A DNA stretch of 39,063 bases, from positions 1 to 39,063 of the forward strand of contig CAJODY010000026.1 in the NCBI GenBank assembly GCA_905233285.1, written 5' to 3'. Both the position numbers and the translations under genes were made by a program. The notes beneath the pieces were generated by a model. It made no database searches and was not told where the DNA came from. It saw only the letters and a list, made by a program, of their open reading frames with translations. The stretch is from an uncultured Bacteroidaceae bacterium (GTDB taxonomy: Bacteria > Bacteroidota > Bacteroidia > Bacteroidales > Bacteroidaceae). Shown here in pieces: positions 1 through 8,596 of the stretch (position 1 is the stretch's first letter; the number at the start of each line of letters is the position of its first letter).

Positions 1-88
1 CAATATCTGGCATAGGCTGCTGACCGTCTTTGGCCTTCAGCCCCATTCCACAACGCATTAAAATGACAAAATTCCTAATTGGTGTCAT
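1..88 (-). CDS. Partial gene at window edge, product unknown
   Basis: An open frame starts at ATG 88-86 and stays open to the window edge, giving 29 residues that begin MTPIRNFVILMRCGMG. It starts 6 bp after the stop of the upstream glycosyltransferase gene on the same strand, so it is very likely the next gene of the polysaccharide operon. A purine-rich GAGGAACG lies just before the ATG. The visible residues are too few for me to recognise a family. From context another glycosyltransferase or sugar-modifying enzyme is plausible, but this is inference only. Confidence 0.5.
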   Translation of the reverse strand, partial: MTPIRNFVILMRCGMGLKAKDGQQPMPDI

Positions 89-94
89 CGTTCC

Positions 95-1204
95 TCAACT
101 ATATACTGCTTTATCATAAACCTCGTTAGTCTGTTTGGCTATGATATCCCAATTGTAACGATGCATATCATAGAGTGGCTTTTGCGATATATGAATCATT
201 TCTTCCAACCTGTTTGCAAGCATCTCTATATTGCCGCAAGGGAAATAGCAGCTCTCGTCAAGACCTATTTCCAAGTTGGCGGGGATGTCACTTGCAACAA
301 CGGGAATGTTGTATGACATCGCTTCAAGCAGGGCAATAGGCAATCCCTCGTGACTGCTGGGCAAGCAATAGCAGGAGGCGTTAGTTAAGAGTGAGTGCAG
401 TTTCTTGCCTTTTATGAAACCCGTCAGTACAACATCATTCTCCTTTGCTCGCATTTTGAGGCAACGGGAGTACTCGTCTTCAAAGTCTGTATCACCAGCC
501 AAAACAAGTCGCATATCCTCATGAATTCGTCCTGACTTCTTGAGTAAAAGGAAAGCATCGACAAGGTGATGCAGATTCTTTTCTGGAACAAAGCGACACA
601 TGCCCAAAATATATTTGCCTTCTTCTATACCAAGTTCGCTGAAATACTCTGGAAAAGCACATATCTCAGGTTGTGTCACCCCATTATATATGAGTGTCAC
701 ATTTTTCTTTCTTCCACATTTCTTTGCGATTAGGGTTTTGATGACATCAGATATAACGATTACTTGATTCGCAAATCTGCAACCAAACTGTTCGCCAAGT
801 TTCAGCATCATCTTGGCCACCTTTCCCCATTTGTCTCGATCGTAGTCAGGGCCGTGATGTGTCATAACAACTCGTAGGCCACGTAACCGGGCGTATGGTG
901 CCAGCAGGTTGGGACCAATAGTATGGATATGAATCAGATCTGCTCCCAACGACTTTGCTTTATTGATGGCTCGAAAAGTATGTATGATTGCCTCAAACTT
1001 CTTGGACTTGGGCGCATCGATGTCGATAATTTTCACCCCTTGCCATTCTGTCAACGGCGTTTCTTCTCTGACATAGTTTTTCCGACGAATAACAGTTACA
1101 TCATATCCCATAGCAGCAATTCTTGGAAAAAGCTTCTCGCAATGTGTCTCCACACCGCCCATTATATTGGGTATGCCACGTGTACCTGTTACTACAACCT
1201 TCAT
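95..1204 (-). CDS. Glycosyltransferase family 4 (GT-B fold)
   Basis: A retaining GT-B glycosyltransferase of about 369 residues, expected to move a sugar from a nucleotide-sugar onto the growing lipid-linked repeat unit at the cytoplasmic face. The N-terminus has the glycine-rich donor loop GTRGIPNIMGGVE (about residues 7-19). The C-terminal domain carries GMCRFVPEKN with the Arg/Lys pair near 204 and 209, and SSHEGLPIALLEA with the EX7E glutamates near 286 and 294. The frame opens further upstream to 1276, but I chose ATG 1204 because it begins the conserved MKVVVTGTRG strand and sits 1 bp after the stop of the radical SAM gene. The longer version would overlap that gene by about 70 bp. Donor and acceptor sugars cannot be read from the sequence. 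Confidence 0.9.
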   Translation of the reverse strand: MKVVVTGTRGIPNIMGGVETHCEKLFPRIAAMGYDVTVIRRKNYVREETPLTEWQGVKIIDIDAPKSKKFEAIIHTFRAINKAKSLGADLIHIHTIGPNLLAPYARLRGLRVVMTHHGPDYDRDKWGKVAKMMLKLGEQFGCRFANQVIVISDVIKTLIAKKCGRKKNVTLIYNGVTQPEICAFPEYFSELGIEEGKYILGMCRFVPEKNLHHLVDAFLLLKKSGRIHEDMRLVLAGDTDFEDEYSRCLKMRAKENDVVLTGFIKGKKLHSLLTNASCYCLPSSHEGLPIALLEAMSYNIPVVASDIPANLEIGLDESCYFPCGNIEMLANRLEEMIHISQKPLYDMHRYNWDIIAKQTNEVYDKAVYS

Positions 1205-1205
1205 G

Positions 1206-2417
1206 CTAATTGATATCGATTTGTCTGTTTGTTTCTGCTTTTGTGGCTTCATAGCCTTGACCAGCAACATCGTCATTCACAATATCCTCACCACGCTTGC
1301 CTTTAAGAGCCTCCTTGGAATCTTCAGAAAGGCCATTGTTAATAACGGCATTCATATCGCATGTAGAACATTTGTCCAGCTCCTCTTTGCTAACTTTCCC
1401 GTCACGGTATTTGCAGCAAATATCCTGTTCGTACATTGAGTATTGCATACCCATCAGACTCTTAGCCTTATGCCATATTACCCATGGAATAACCCGCCAG
1501 ATGTATTTATGCATAGCAGGACTCACCGAACCAATCATCCAACACTCACGGTCACAGCAGCGTACCTTTCGACGCACCTTTTCAGCCTCAGGTGAATTCC
1601 ACAGCTCATCCCATGTTTGTCGATTCAGATTTCCCATCACCTCCTTATCTTTCGTTCCGTTACAAGGCATCACATCTCCGTATGGATCAATAAAGAAAGT
1701 GTCAAAACTCATATCGCAAGGTAGTAAACGTTTCTGCCCGTAGATATAGTTGATAAGTCCGTGGTTGAAGTATGCCCGGAACCATTTCTTCGGAGAATTA
1801 GACTCAAGAAGCCTATTAACCAGGTTCTCGAAGTTCTTTGCCACCATTGGTCGGTCTTTGATGATATTCTTAGCCTCTACGAAATAGAAAGAGTTATGCA
1901 GGGAAGCTGTTGCGAACTCCATACCCATCTTGTTTGAGATATCATATAGAGGAACTAAATCTGGTGCATTCTTGTCCTGCACGGTCATACCGAAGCCTAC
2001 ATCCTTCATTCCCATCTCACGTAGTTTCTTCAGCGTTGTATATCCACGTTGGTAACCGTCGTTCAGTCCTCTGATTTCGTTGTTGGTCTTTTCGAGGCCT
2101 TCAATAGAGATACGGATGCCTATTTGTGGAAAATCCTTGCAAAGGTCAATGATGCGATCTGTGAAGAATCCGTTTGTGGAAATCACGATTCTATCGGACT
2201 TTTTATATAGTTCGCGTACGACCTCCTTTAGATCTGTACGTATAAAAGGCTCTCCACCAGTAATGTTGGTGAAATACATCTTAGGTAGCTTCTTGATGGT
2301 CTCAATAGAAATCTCCTCCTCAGCTTTTGAAGGAGCCTTATATCGATTGCACATTGAACAACGTGCATTGCAACGGTATGTTACAATCACGGTGCCATTT
2401 AGTTTCTTTTCTACCAT
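1206..2417 (-). CDS. Radical SAM/SPASM domain protein in polysaccharide operon
   Basis: A 403-residue radical S-adenosylmethionine protein. The 4Fe-4S motif CX3CX2C is C16-C20-C23 in TYRCNARCSMCNRYK. It is followed by the glycine-rich SAM motif NITGGEP and the strand VISTNGF. A SPASM-like auxiliary cluster region follows: LLPCDMSFDTFFIDPYGDV, a Cys soon after it in MPCNGT, then RCCDRECW. A further cysteine set, DICCKY and KCSTCD, lies in an unusual C-terminal extension, and the tail is polar. The start overlaps the upstream GT4 stop by 7 bp and the stop lies 1 bp before the next GT4, so it is translationally embedded in the operon. Such enzymes act on peptides or small molecules by radical chemistry. 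The substrate here is unknown, and a sugar or amino-acid substituent of the polysaccharide is inference. Confidence 0.88.
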   Translation of the reverse strand: MVEKKLNGTVIVTYRCNARCSMCNRYKAPSKAEEEISIETIKKLPKMYFTNITGGEPFIRTDLKEVVRELYKKSDRIVISTNGFFTDRIIDLCKDFPQIGIRISIEGLEKTNNEIRGLNDGYQRGYTTLKKLREMGMKDVGFGMTVQDKNAPDLVPLYDISNKMGMEFATASLHNSFYFVEAKNIIKDRPMVAKNFENLVNRLLESNSPKKWFRAYFNHGLINYIYGQKRLLPCDMSFDTFFIDPYGDVMPCNGTKDKEVMGNLNRQTWDELWNSPEAEKVRRKVRCCDRECWMIGSVSPAMHKYIWRVIPWVIWHKAKSLMGMQYSMYEQDICCKYRDGKVSKEELDKCSTCDMNAVINNGLSEDSKEALKGKRGEDIVNDDVAGQGYEATKAETNRQIDIN

Positions 2418-3685
2418 ATTCTTTTCATTACTTTTTTGAAAACCTCCATTAGTTGGTTATAATGAGCTTCAGGTGAATATACTGTTTCAATGAGTTTATA
2501 ACCATTCTCACCCATTTTCTTCGCCTCTTCTTGATGCTCGAACATGTATTGTACTTTCGACATCAAGTCTTTAGCATCCGCATACTTGAATTTTAACCCG
2601 GTCTCACCGTCACTTACCATGTATTGCAGACTTCCGAAGTCTGTGGCAATGACTGCTTTCTTGAAAGCGTAGCTTTCTATCAGAGAGTTGGGGAAATTAT
2701 CATACCATTCACTGGGGACAACAGTGCATAAACAGGACTTTAGATAAGGAGCAATCTGTTCAAAATCCATTTTGCCTAAGAATTCGATATTCTTGTTTTT
2801 ATCAGCATATGCTTTCAAATCCTCTTCATAACCATCATGACAGAATCCAATGATTTTAAGTTGGTAAGGGGCGTCTTTGAATGCCTTAATGAGTGTCATC
2901 AGTCCTTTCTGCTTTTCCAGACGTCCAACATACAGTACAAAAGGTTCATAGGTAACCTGTGGATTCACTTCTTTCAGATTAAAGAAGGTTGGTATGTGAT
3001 TCAGTTTTTCGTAAGGAATGCCATATTCATTCAGTTTCTTATAGGTAAACTCACTTGGCACAACAAAAGCATCGATACGCTGATGTACATTCATGACATC
3101 ATGCAGCCGTTTAGCCATCATTTTTATGCCACTATACACATGTGAATTCAGTACACATCTGTTCTTCACGCATGCTATTCTGTTGCCCTTTAGACATTCT
3201 TCGCAGACACCAATCCTGTAGTTGTAGAACAAGGCGTTGGGGCACATATATTGGAAGTCGGAGATTCTATGTACCACTGGTACTTTCATCTCTTTTGCAG
3301 CATCCACTATGGATGGTGAGATTTTATTGTGCATCTGTATGACATACACAAGGTCTGGCTTCTCATCCTTGATAATCTGTCTCATTTTCCGCTTAGCTTC
3401 CATAGAATAGAACATGCGAGTGAAAGACTTCAGAACCAGTCTTAATGATTTCTTTTTTTGGGCAGACTGTGCAAAATACACCTCATCATCCACGATGTCT
3501 AGGAAGTATCTCTCTAGTTCGGGGCGTTCCTTTCCATTTACTATAATTGGCACATTGCGGGATGACTTGATAGAGAACGGAATAACCTCATGGCCGTTCT
3601 TCTCCAATATCTCCTTGATATTGAAGTAATACCTTTCCGGCCCTCCAGAAAAGAAGTATCTATAGTTTACAAGTATTATCTTCAT
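2411..3685 (-). CDS. Glycosyltransferase family 4 (GT-B fold)
   Basis: A 424-residue GT-B glycosyltransferase. The N-terminal MKIILVNYRYFFSGGPERYY carries the typical SGGPE donor-side loop. The C-terminal GT4 core begins at FVLYVGRLEKQKGL (conserved Arg and Lys) and continues to PSEWYDNFPNSLIESYAF, which holds the EX7E-type pair. The middle has several cysteines (MCPNALFYNYRIGVCEECL with further Cys after it), a pattern seen in GT4 enzymes of Bacteroidota capsule loci. Start ATG 3685 lies 10 bp after the stop of the ATP-grasp gene, and the stop overlaps the radical SAM start. It probably adds one sugar of the repeat unit; its specificity is unknown. Confidence 0.9.
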   Translation of the reverse strand: MKIILVNYRYFFSGGPERYYFNIKEILEKNGHEVIPFSIKSSRNVPIIVNGKERPELERYFLDIVDDEVYFAQSAQKKKSLRLVLKSFTRMFYSMEAKRKMRQIIKDEKPDLVYVIQMHNKISPSIVDAAKEMKVPVVHRISDFQYMCPNALFYNYRIGVCEECLKGNRIACVKNRCVLNSHVYSGIKMMAKRLHDVMNVHQRIDAFVVPSEFTYKKLNEYGIPYEKLNHIPTFFNLKEVNPQVTYEPFVLYVGRLEKQKGLMTLIKAFKDAPYQLKIIGFCHDGYEEDLKAYADKNKNIEFLGKMDFEQIAPYLKSCLCTVVPSEWYDNFPNSLIESYAFKKAVIATDFGSLQYMVSDGETGLKFKYADAKDLMSKVQYMFEHQEEAKKMGENGYKLIETVYSPEAHYNQLMEVFKKVMKRIW

Positions 3686-3695
3686 GGCGATATTT

Positions 3696-4592
3696 TTATA
3701 TCGGCAGTTTCAGCCATTCTCCTATTTTGTAATCCCATTCTGCAGGTTCAAAAGGAACATTGCCGGAGAAATGGAAGAATGTTAATTCCCCGAAGTAAAT
3801 TTTCCCATTAATGTCATACAAATCCACCCGGATATGTGGATAACCTTTACTTAATTTCTCTGCCAAAGCTATCATCTTTTCAAAGCCTGCAGGTTTCGTT
3901 ATCTTTCTGGTTGCCCATGGATGTCCCTGTACGAATGGCAGGTGATTGAATTCTGTGTCAAAGAAATCAAATTTTACATCACCAATATTTCTATCTGTGG
4001 CAATGAAAAGCATCTTGCATTTACCGTCAAAACAAAAAAACTTATAGTCTTTTAGTTCATTTCCAGACTCATCCACCATAAGTTGTTCTGCAATAATACG
4101 AGGCTTGATACTTTTATATGGATATTCTCTATGCTCATAGAAATAATTATGCTTCAGACTTTTACATATCTTTTTCTTTGCCTTTTTTAATGTCATGTCG
4201 CTTTTATCCTTGCATATAGCAACGCCACCAGAGTCATGAGTAGTCTTAAGTACAATTTTATCAGGCAGTTTGCTAAAGTCGATGTCATCCCATGAATCCC
4301 ATATACCAAGCGTTGGAATAATATGTTCATCACCAATCATGGCCCGTACATATACCTTCGCTTCGTACTTATCTACCAATCGAGTATAATCAGGGTGGAT
4401 ATCATTCAATTTCAACCACTGAAGTTTTTCATTATATGTAACTGGATGATTCAGATTGGGAAATTTCCCCATACCAGAAAAATATTCCCAGCGGACAAAT
4501 GTCTCATCGCTCATAAAGCGAGAGAACATACGTCGCAGAATAACGCCAAATGTCCAGTATGGATCTTTAAACACCTTTAATATCTTGCTCAT
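3696..4592 (-). CDS. TupA-like ATP-grasp protein
   Basis: A protein of about 298 residues resembling the ATPgrasp_TupA family, named for the Bacillus teichuronopeptide gene tupA. Visible family features are FPNLNHPVTYNEKLQWLKL near the N-terminus, the DKYEAKVYVR segment, the nucleotide-binding strand KIVLKTTHDSGG, KPRIIAEQLM, and the metal/ATP region LKDYKFFCFDGK followed by RVDLYDINGKIYFGELTF. ATP-grasp enzymes form amide or ester bonds through acyl-phosphates. This subfamily occurs widely in polysaccharide loci, often labelled as glycosyltransferases. I chose ATG 4592 rather than the TTG at 4598. It begins 8 bp after the upstream GT2 stop. A role in attaching an amino acid or carboxylate to the glycan is inference. 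Confidence 0.85.
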   Translation of the reverse strand: MSKILKVFKDPYWTFGVILRRMFSRFMSDETFVRWEYFSGMGKFPNLNHPVTYNEKLQWLKLNDIHPDYTRLVDKYEAKVYVRAMIGDEHIIPTLGIWDSWDDIDFSKLPDKIVLKTTHDSGGVAICKDKSDMTLKKAKKKICKSLKHNYFYEHREYPYKSIKPRIIAEQLMVDESGNELKDYKFFCFDGKCKMLFIATDRNIGDVKFDFFDTEFNHLPFVQGHPWATRKITKPAGFEKMIALAEKLSKGYPHIRVDLYDINGKIYFGELTFFHFSGNVPFEPAEWDYKIGEWLKLPI

Positions 4593-4600
4593 GAGCAATC

Positions 4601-5581
4601 TTACTTGTCTTGTTGTTTTATTTGCAAATAATACTTTGTAAAAATATCCTTCGGAGTCATATTTGTCATCATTGACTCACATATATACCAGTCGCCAACA
4701 GACAATATATAATCAGGATTGGGCTTAGTTCTTATAGAGCCTTTAATCCAATGAACAACAAACTGTAAAAATGCTCTTAACAAATACACCATCCTTAAAA
4801 GATTATAACCTAATCCCTTTGTTGAATTTCCTGCATAAAAATACACCCCTCCCTTTGCATGAGCTGGGCGTGTAGCTGTTTGAATCATGGACAGTGATTT
4901 GCCTGACATACCCTCCTTATGTATCAAGGTGAGATCAGCATTCACCCAACACTGGTACCCCATCTTGTTGATCTTTGTTGACAATGCTATATCTTCAGGA
5001 GAAAAGAAGAAATATTCGTCAAAGTATCCTGCCTGTTCCATAATATTTGTTTTTATCAGGAATGCGGCACCTATTATATTATAGGTCTGGAATATACCAG
5101 TCTTGTTTGAATATTTCCTGTCATTTTTCTCATTAAATAAATGGATGATACTTAGCAACATTTGTTTCCAACCGATATATGGACGTCCGCATACCTGTGT
5201 TATTCCATCAAATCCAATGAGTCTCGGACTGATTATCGCAACACTTTCTGGCAGTTTTTCTATCGTTGAAACAAGCCGGTCTATAACAGGCATCTGCATC
5301 TCCGTGTCATCATTCAATACGAAACAATATTTTCCCTGTGCTAGCTTCAGCGCTAGATTATTATTTTCTGAGAAACCTCTTATCTCATTACTCTCTATAA
5401 ATGTAACCCAAGGGAAATCATTCTTGACTTTCTCCAAATTTTCCTTTGTAAAGAGATATGCCACCACAAAGGTCTCGTATGTTACCTCTGTCGTGTATTT
5501 TCGGATGCTCTCCAAACAAGGATACAGATTATTCAGATTGTTCATGCAAACAATAACGATACTAACATCTGTTATAGCCAT
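4601..5581 (-). CDS. Glycosyltransferase family 2 (rhamnosyltransferase-like)
   Basis: A 326-residue inverting GT-A glycosyltransferase. The N-terminus reads VSIVIVCMNNLNNLYPCLES. The donor region NEIRGFSENNNLALKLAQGKY is followed by FVLNDDTEM, in which DDT is the DXD-type metal/nucleotide site (about residues 94-98). The acceptor domain shows AGYFDEYFFFSPEDIALSTK, typical of the WcaE/rhamnosyltransferase-like branch. The C-terminus has a hydrophobic amphipathic stretch, YNLLRMVYLLRAFLQFVVHW, that probably contacts the membrane. It begins 10 bp after the wzy stop and ends 8 bp before the ATP-grasp ATG. Sugar specificity cannot be assigned. Confidence 0.9.
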   Translation of the reverse strand: MAITDVSIVIVCMNNLNNLYPCLESIRKYTTEVTYETFVVAYLFTKENLEKVKNDFPWVTFIESNEIRGFSENNNLALKLAQGKYCFVLNDDTEMQMPVIDRLVSTIEKLPESVAIISPRLIGFDGITQVCGRPYIGWKQMLLSIIHLFNEKNDRKYSNKTGIFQTYNIIGAAFLIKTNIMEQAGYFDEYFFFSPEDIALSTKINKMGYQCWVNADLTLIHKEGMSGKSLSMIQTATRPAHAKGGVYFYAGNSTKGLGYNLLRMVYLLRAFLQFVVHWIKGSIRTKPNPDYILSVGDWYICESMMTNMTPKDIFTKYYLQIKQQDK

Positions 5582-5591
5582 ATTATAATAT

Positions 5592-6923
5592 CTATTCGCT
5601 TTGTCTTATAGTATTATTTTGTTTGTTGAATCCAATGGTTTTGCTACTTCCATATTTTCGCAGATATATCCATATCAAAAAAATATAGAAGAATAATAAA
5701 TTTCCAGATTCGAAAGAGTAGTCGCCATAAAAAACGCCTTTAGCAACATATGATCCAGCAATAATTATTACGAGAATGTTTATAAAAGAAATGCATGGAG
5801 ACACCCTTTTGCGTTTCCGTGTCATCAGGTAATAAAAAAGCAAGAAAAAAACAGGAGTAAGAACCCTCCCCCAGTTAAAAAACCAAGTTCCAGCTACGCC
5901 ATGAAAAATATATGTTGGATTAGGATAATGAAATTTGTTCGCTATAAACATTGAAGTTACACCTTCGTCTTCACGAGCTTTTCCATTATCATAATCTAAT
6001 CCTACTATTCTGCGATAGAGGGGAAACTGATTCCAACCGTAAAAAGGTTCTTTTAAATCTTGGTATAATAGTCCACAAAAATTCAGTTGTGATTCACCGG
6101 CATATCTTAATGTTGAATATCCAATATAATCAGATTCATCATCTGAAAAACGTGCTTGGGTAATGCTTGAAAAAATTGGATACACAATGCCTCCCAATGC
6201 TATTACATAAAAAATAATCTTTTTTCTCAGCCTGTTTTCTATATAACTTTGAATAAGTATAATAATAGTGAGAATTTCAAAATAAACAAATATTATAACA
6301 GATCTTGAAATATTAGATAGCATTAGATTGAGATTATATGCAAGATACAAAAAGATACAATATTTGTCAATAAATCTTTTTTTATTTAATAAGATAATAT
6401 TAACAGTTGATATGGTAAGGAGTAATATAGGGGTGGAGCCAAATAAACGTTGTAAAATTAAGATAAAGAAATTTCCCCTATGTGAATCTTGGAATCCATA
6501 CGTTTCATTGCGTAGGTCGGCCAAATCTTCGCTGGAATGATAATAATCGAAACTTTCAGGTAGCCTTATCAGCAGAACAACAGATAAAATAAAAGATAGA
6601 AAATATTGAATATTTGTCAAAAATTTTTCATTATAACCCGAAATAATTTTATAATTATCAATGGATACATCTTTAAAAGCCAATATGAGAAGAGTATTTA
6701 AAGCAAAAAGATATAATACAGATTCTATTGTAATAGTTCCTTGTGCGGATTCGCTAAAGAAATATAAGGGAGAAATAAAAAGAAGAAGACCAAAAATAGA
6801 ATTTCCTAAATACAATGCAGATAAAAAAGAACAAACATTATTCCACTTATATTTCACAATACAGTATATAAAAAGTGAAATATAGAGTAAAATATTGATA
6901 TAAAGTGTTTGTATTTCTGTCAT
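5592..6923 (-). CDS. O-antigen/capsule polymerase, Wzy-like membrane protein
   Basis: A 443-residue, strongly hydrophobic protein with about ten to twelve predicted membrane spans and a large polar loop (roughly residues 260-345, containing GYSTLRYAGESQLNFCGLLY and WNQFPLYRRIVGLD). This is the expected layout of a Wzy polymerase, which joins undecaprenyl-linked repeat units at the periplasmic face. Wzy proteins share little sequence, so the call rests on topology, on the loop, and on being the only such protein beside a Wzx and an initiating transferase. The gene is very AT-rich, well beyond the flanking glycosyltransferase genes. Start ATG 6923 lies 32 bp downstream of the next GT2 gene. Confidence 0.78.
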   Translation of the reverse strand: MTEIQTLYINILLYISLFIYCIVKYKWNNVCSFLSALYLGNSIFGLLLFISPLYFFSESAQGTITIESVLYLFALNTLLILAFKDVSIDNYKIISGYNEKFLTNIQYFLSFILSVVLLIRLPESFDYYHSSEDLADLRNETYGFQDSHRGNFFILILQRLFGSTPILLLTISTVNIILLNKKRFIDKYCIFLYLAYNLNLMLSNISRSVIIFVYFEILTIIILIQSYIENRLRKKIIFYVIALGGIVYPIFSSITQARFSDDESDYIGYSTLRYAGESQLNFCGLLYQDLKEPFYGWNQFPLYRRIVGLDYDNGKAREDEGVTSMFIANKFHYPNPTYIFHGVAGTWFFNWGRVLTPVFFLLFYYLMTRKRKRVSPCISFINILVIIIAGSYVAKGVFYGDYSFESGNLLFFYIFLIWIYLRKYGSSKTIGFNKQNNTIRQSE

Positions 6924-6955
6924 CTTGTATTTTAAGTTTATAATATAATCATGGG

Positions 6956-7840
6956 TTAATTCATATATTTAATATTAAACATTTGATATAAAAGTTTTGT
7001 TACGGATATACCTTTTTTGTGGATTATATATAATTGTTTAACAAACTCTATGAAGTTTTTTTTTAGGAGAAGAACCATAATCCCCCTAATTCGCATAGGT
7101 TCTATAATGTAACCGTTCTTTTCCATAAATAGTTGTACTCTGGTGTAAACCCAAAGTCTGGTGAGTATTTTTTCAAGAGTGTCTCCAAATTCTGCAGAAA
7201 CGGAACCTTTACGAAGAGTAAGGACATATATTTTCTTGTCAATAATATCTATTTTATTAGCCAAACATCCTGTGGTCACAGAAAAATAATAGTCATTGGC
7301 AACTTTTGTTTCATCAAATTTCAGATTATTATTATTCACGAAATGATGTTTTATGAGTTTTGCCCATGGCTCGCAGTACAGATATCGAAAGGGAGATGAA
7401 TCATTGGTTTTCTTGAAATTGTTAAACAATAATTCTTTCCCCATATTCCTATTTGCTTTTTGTTGGATGTTGTCCGAATAAACGCTTTCTATATTGAAAT
7501 ATATTATATCAGCTTCACTATTATAATATTCGTCTAAGATTTTTTCAAATCCATTAACAAAGTAATCGTCAGCATCAGCAAAAAGTAACCAGCGTCCTTT
7601 AGCGAATTTCAATCCGATATTTCTTGCATACCCCCCACCTTTATTAGTGTCATTTATATAAAATTCCACATTTTTTCTTTTTAAATAACTGTATTCTTGC
7701 AAATATTTTTTTGCATCTGGACTACAATCATCTATAATCACTACTTGTATGTCTTCTCTTTCAGGTATAGACATACAACACCTTTTCAGTAGAAGTGGGG
7801 TATTATAGTGTGGAATAATAATTGTATATTTTATGTCCAT
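6956..7840 (-). CDS. Glycosyltransferase family 2
   Basis: A 294-residue GT-A glycosyltransferase. It opens with YTIIIPHYNTPLLLKRC, followed by VVIIDDCSPD (uridine-binding Asp), NKGGGYARNIGLKFAKGRWL, and the metal-binding FADADDYF (about residues 90-97). These are the canonical GT2 elements in order. The C-terminal half is basic and less conserved. The gene is AT-rich like its neighbours wzy, the acyltransferase and wzx, suggesting these genes moved together. It starts 6 bp after the acyltransferase stop. The sugar transferred is unknown. Confidence 0.9.
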   Translation of the reverse strand: MDIKYTIIIPHYNTPLLLKRCCMSIPEREDIQVVIIDDCSPDAKKYLQEYSYLKRKNVEFYINDTNKGGGYARNIGLKFAKGRWLLFADADDYFVNGFEKILDEYYNSEADIIYFNIESVYSDNIQQKANRNMGKELLFNNFKKTNDSSPFRYLYCEPWAKLIKHHFVNNNNLKFDETKVANDYYFSVTTGCLANKIDIIDKKIYVLTLRKGSVSAEFGDTLEKILTRLWVYTRVQLFMEKNGYIIEPMRIRGIMVLLLKKNFIEFVKQLYIIHKKGISVTKLLYQMFNIKYMN

Positions 7841-7846
7841 ATAACT

Positions 7847-8596
7847 TTATATTTCGGATTTTTGGGGCAGTATAATTATTTCCGTTTTATTTAACACAGT
7901 TGTGTTGTTTGGTATATCTTTCCCCGAAATTAAGGTTCTATATCCACAAATGCAATTGTTTCCTATTTTTGATCCTTTTAGAATTGCGACAGAATCTCCA
8001 ATCCAAACATCATTACCTATAACTACAGGCTTCGTTATAGGCTTTCGTGAGACATCGCGCATAAGATATTGTTTTTTCCATCTTTCACGTCTATTGAGTG
8101 CCCCTTCAATTTCATGAGTATTTGTATCCCATAGTTTGACATTGTACGAAATTTCTACAAAATCTCCAATAGAAATAGATTCATCACAACGTATTTCAGA
8201 AAATTCATTCAGATTAATATAATTCCCAAATGTTACTTTCCCTCCAAATCGTATCCAAAATTTTTGAGCTCTTATCCGATTAAATTCTCCGAAGGACAAT
8301 ATTCCAGAACTAATAATTACTTGTTGCTTTGTAGGCATAATACCCTTTGAAAGGAAAGAGGATTCTCCAATTTCTACACGTCCATTGGAAAGGGCAAAGC
8401 ATGTATCATAAATCTTCACATTATTGCATATTATCATAATAGAATTGTTCCTCAAATGTATTTTTGAACGAATAATTCTACATCCTTGCCCAATTTCTAT
8501 TTTTGATCCTTTTTCAGCATACACATAAGAACCAAATAGTAAATAATACCATCTGATACAGAAAAGTTTCCTGATGAATGATGTTATTTTATCCAT
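7847..8596 (-). CDS. Hexapeptide-repeat (LbH) acyltransferase
   Basis: A 249-residue protein with a left-handed beta-helix. Hexapeptide-type turns run through IEIGQGCRIIRSKIHLRNNS, VEIGESSFLSKG, VTFGNYINLNEFSEIRCDE and SIGDFVEISYNVKLWDTNTH, and end in KPVVIGNDVWIGDSVAILKG and SKIGNNCICGYRTLISGK. The DTNTHEIEG segment contains the likely catalytic His of the WbbJ/xenobiotic acetyltransferase class. Such enzymes usually transfer acetyl (from acetyl-CoA) to a sugar hydroxyl. The upstream end overlaps the wzx 3' end by 13 bp, indicating tight coupling. The acyl group and sugar target are not determinable here. Confidence 0.87.
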   Translation of the reverse strand: MDKITSFIRKLFCIRWYYLLFGSYVYAEKGSKIEIGQGCRIIRSKIHLRNNSIMIICNNVKIYDTCFALSNGRVEIGESSFLSKGIMPTKQQVIISSGILSFGEFNRIRAQKFWIRFGGKVTFGNYINLNEFSEIRCDESISIGDFVEISYNVKLWDTNTHEIEGALNRRERWKKQYLMRDVSRKPITKPVVIGNDVWIGDSVAILKGSKIGNNCICGYRTLISGKDIPNNTTVLNKTEIIILPQKSEI

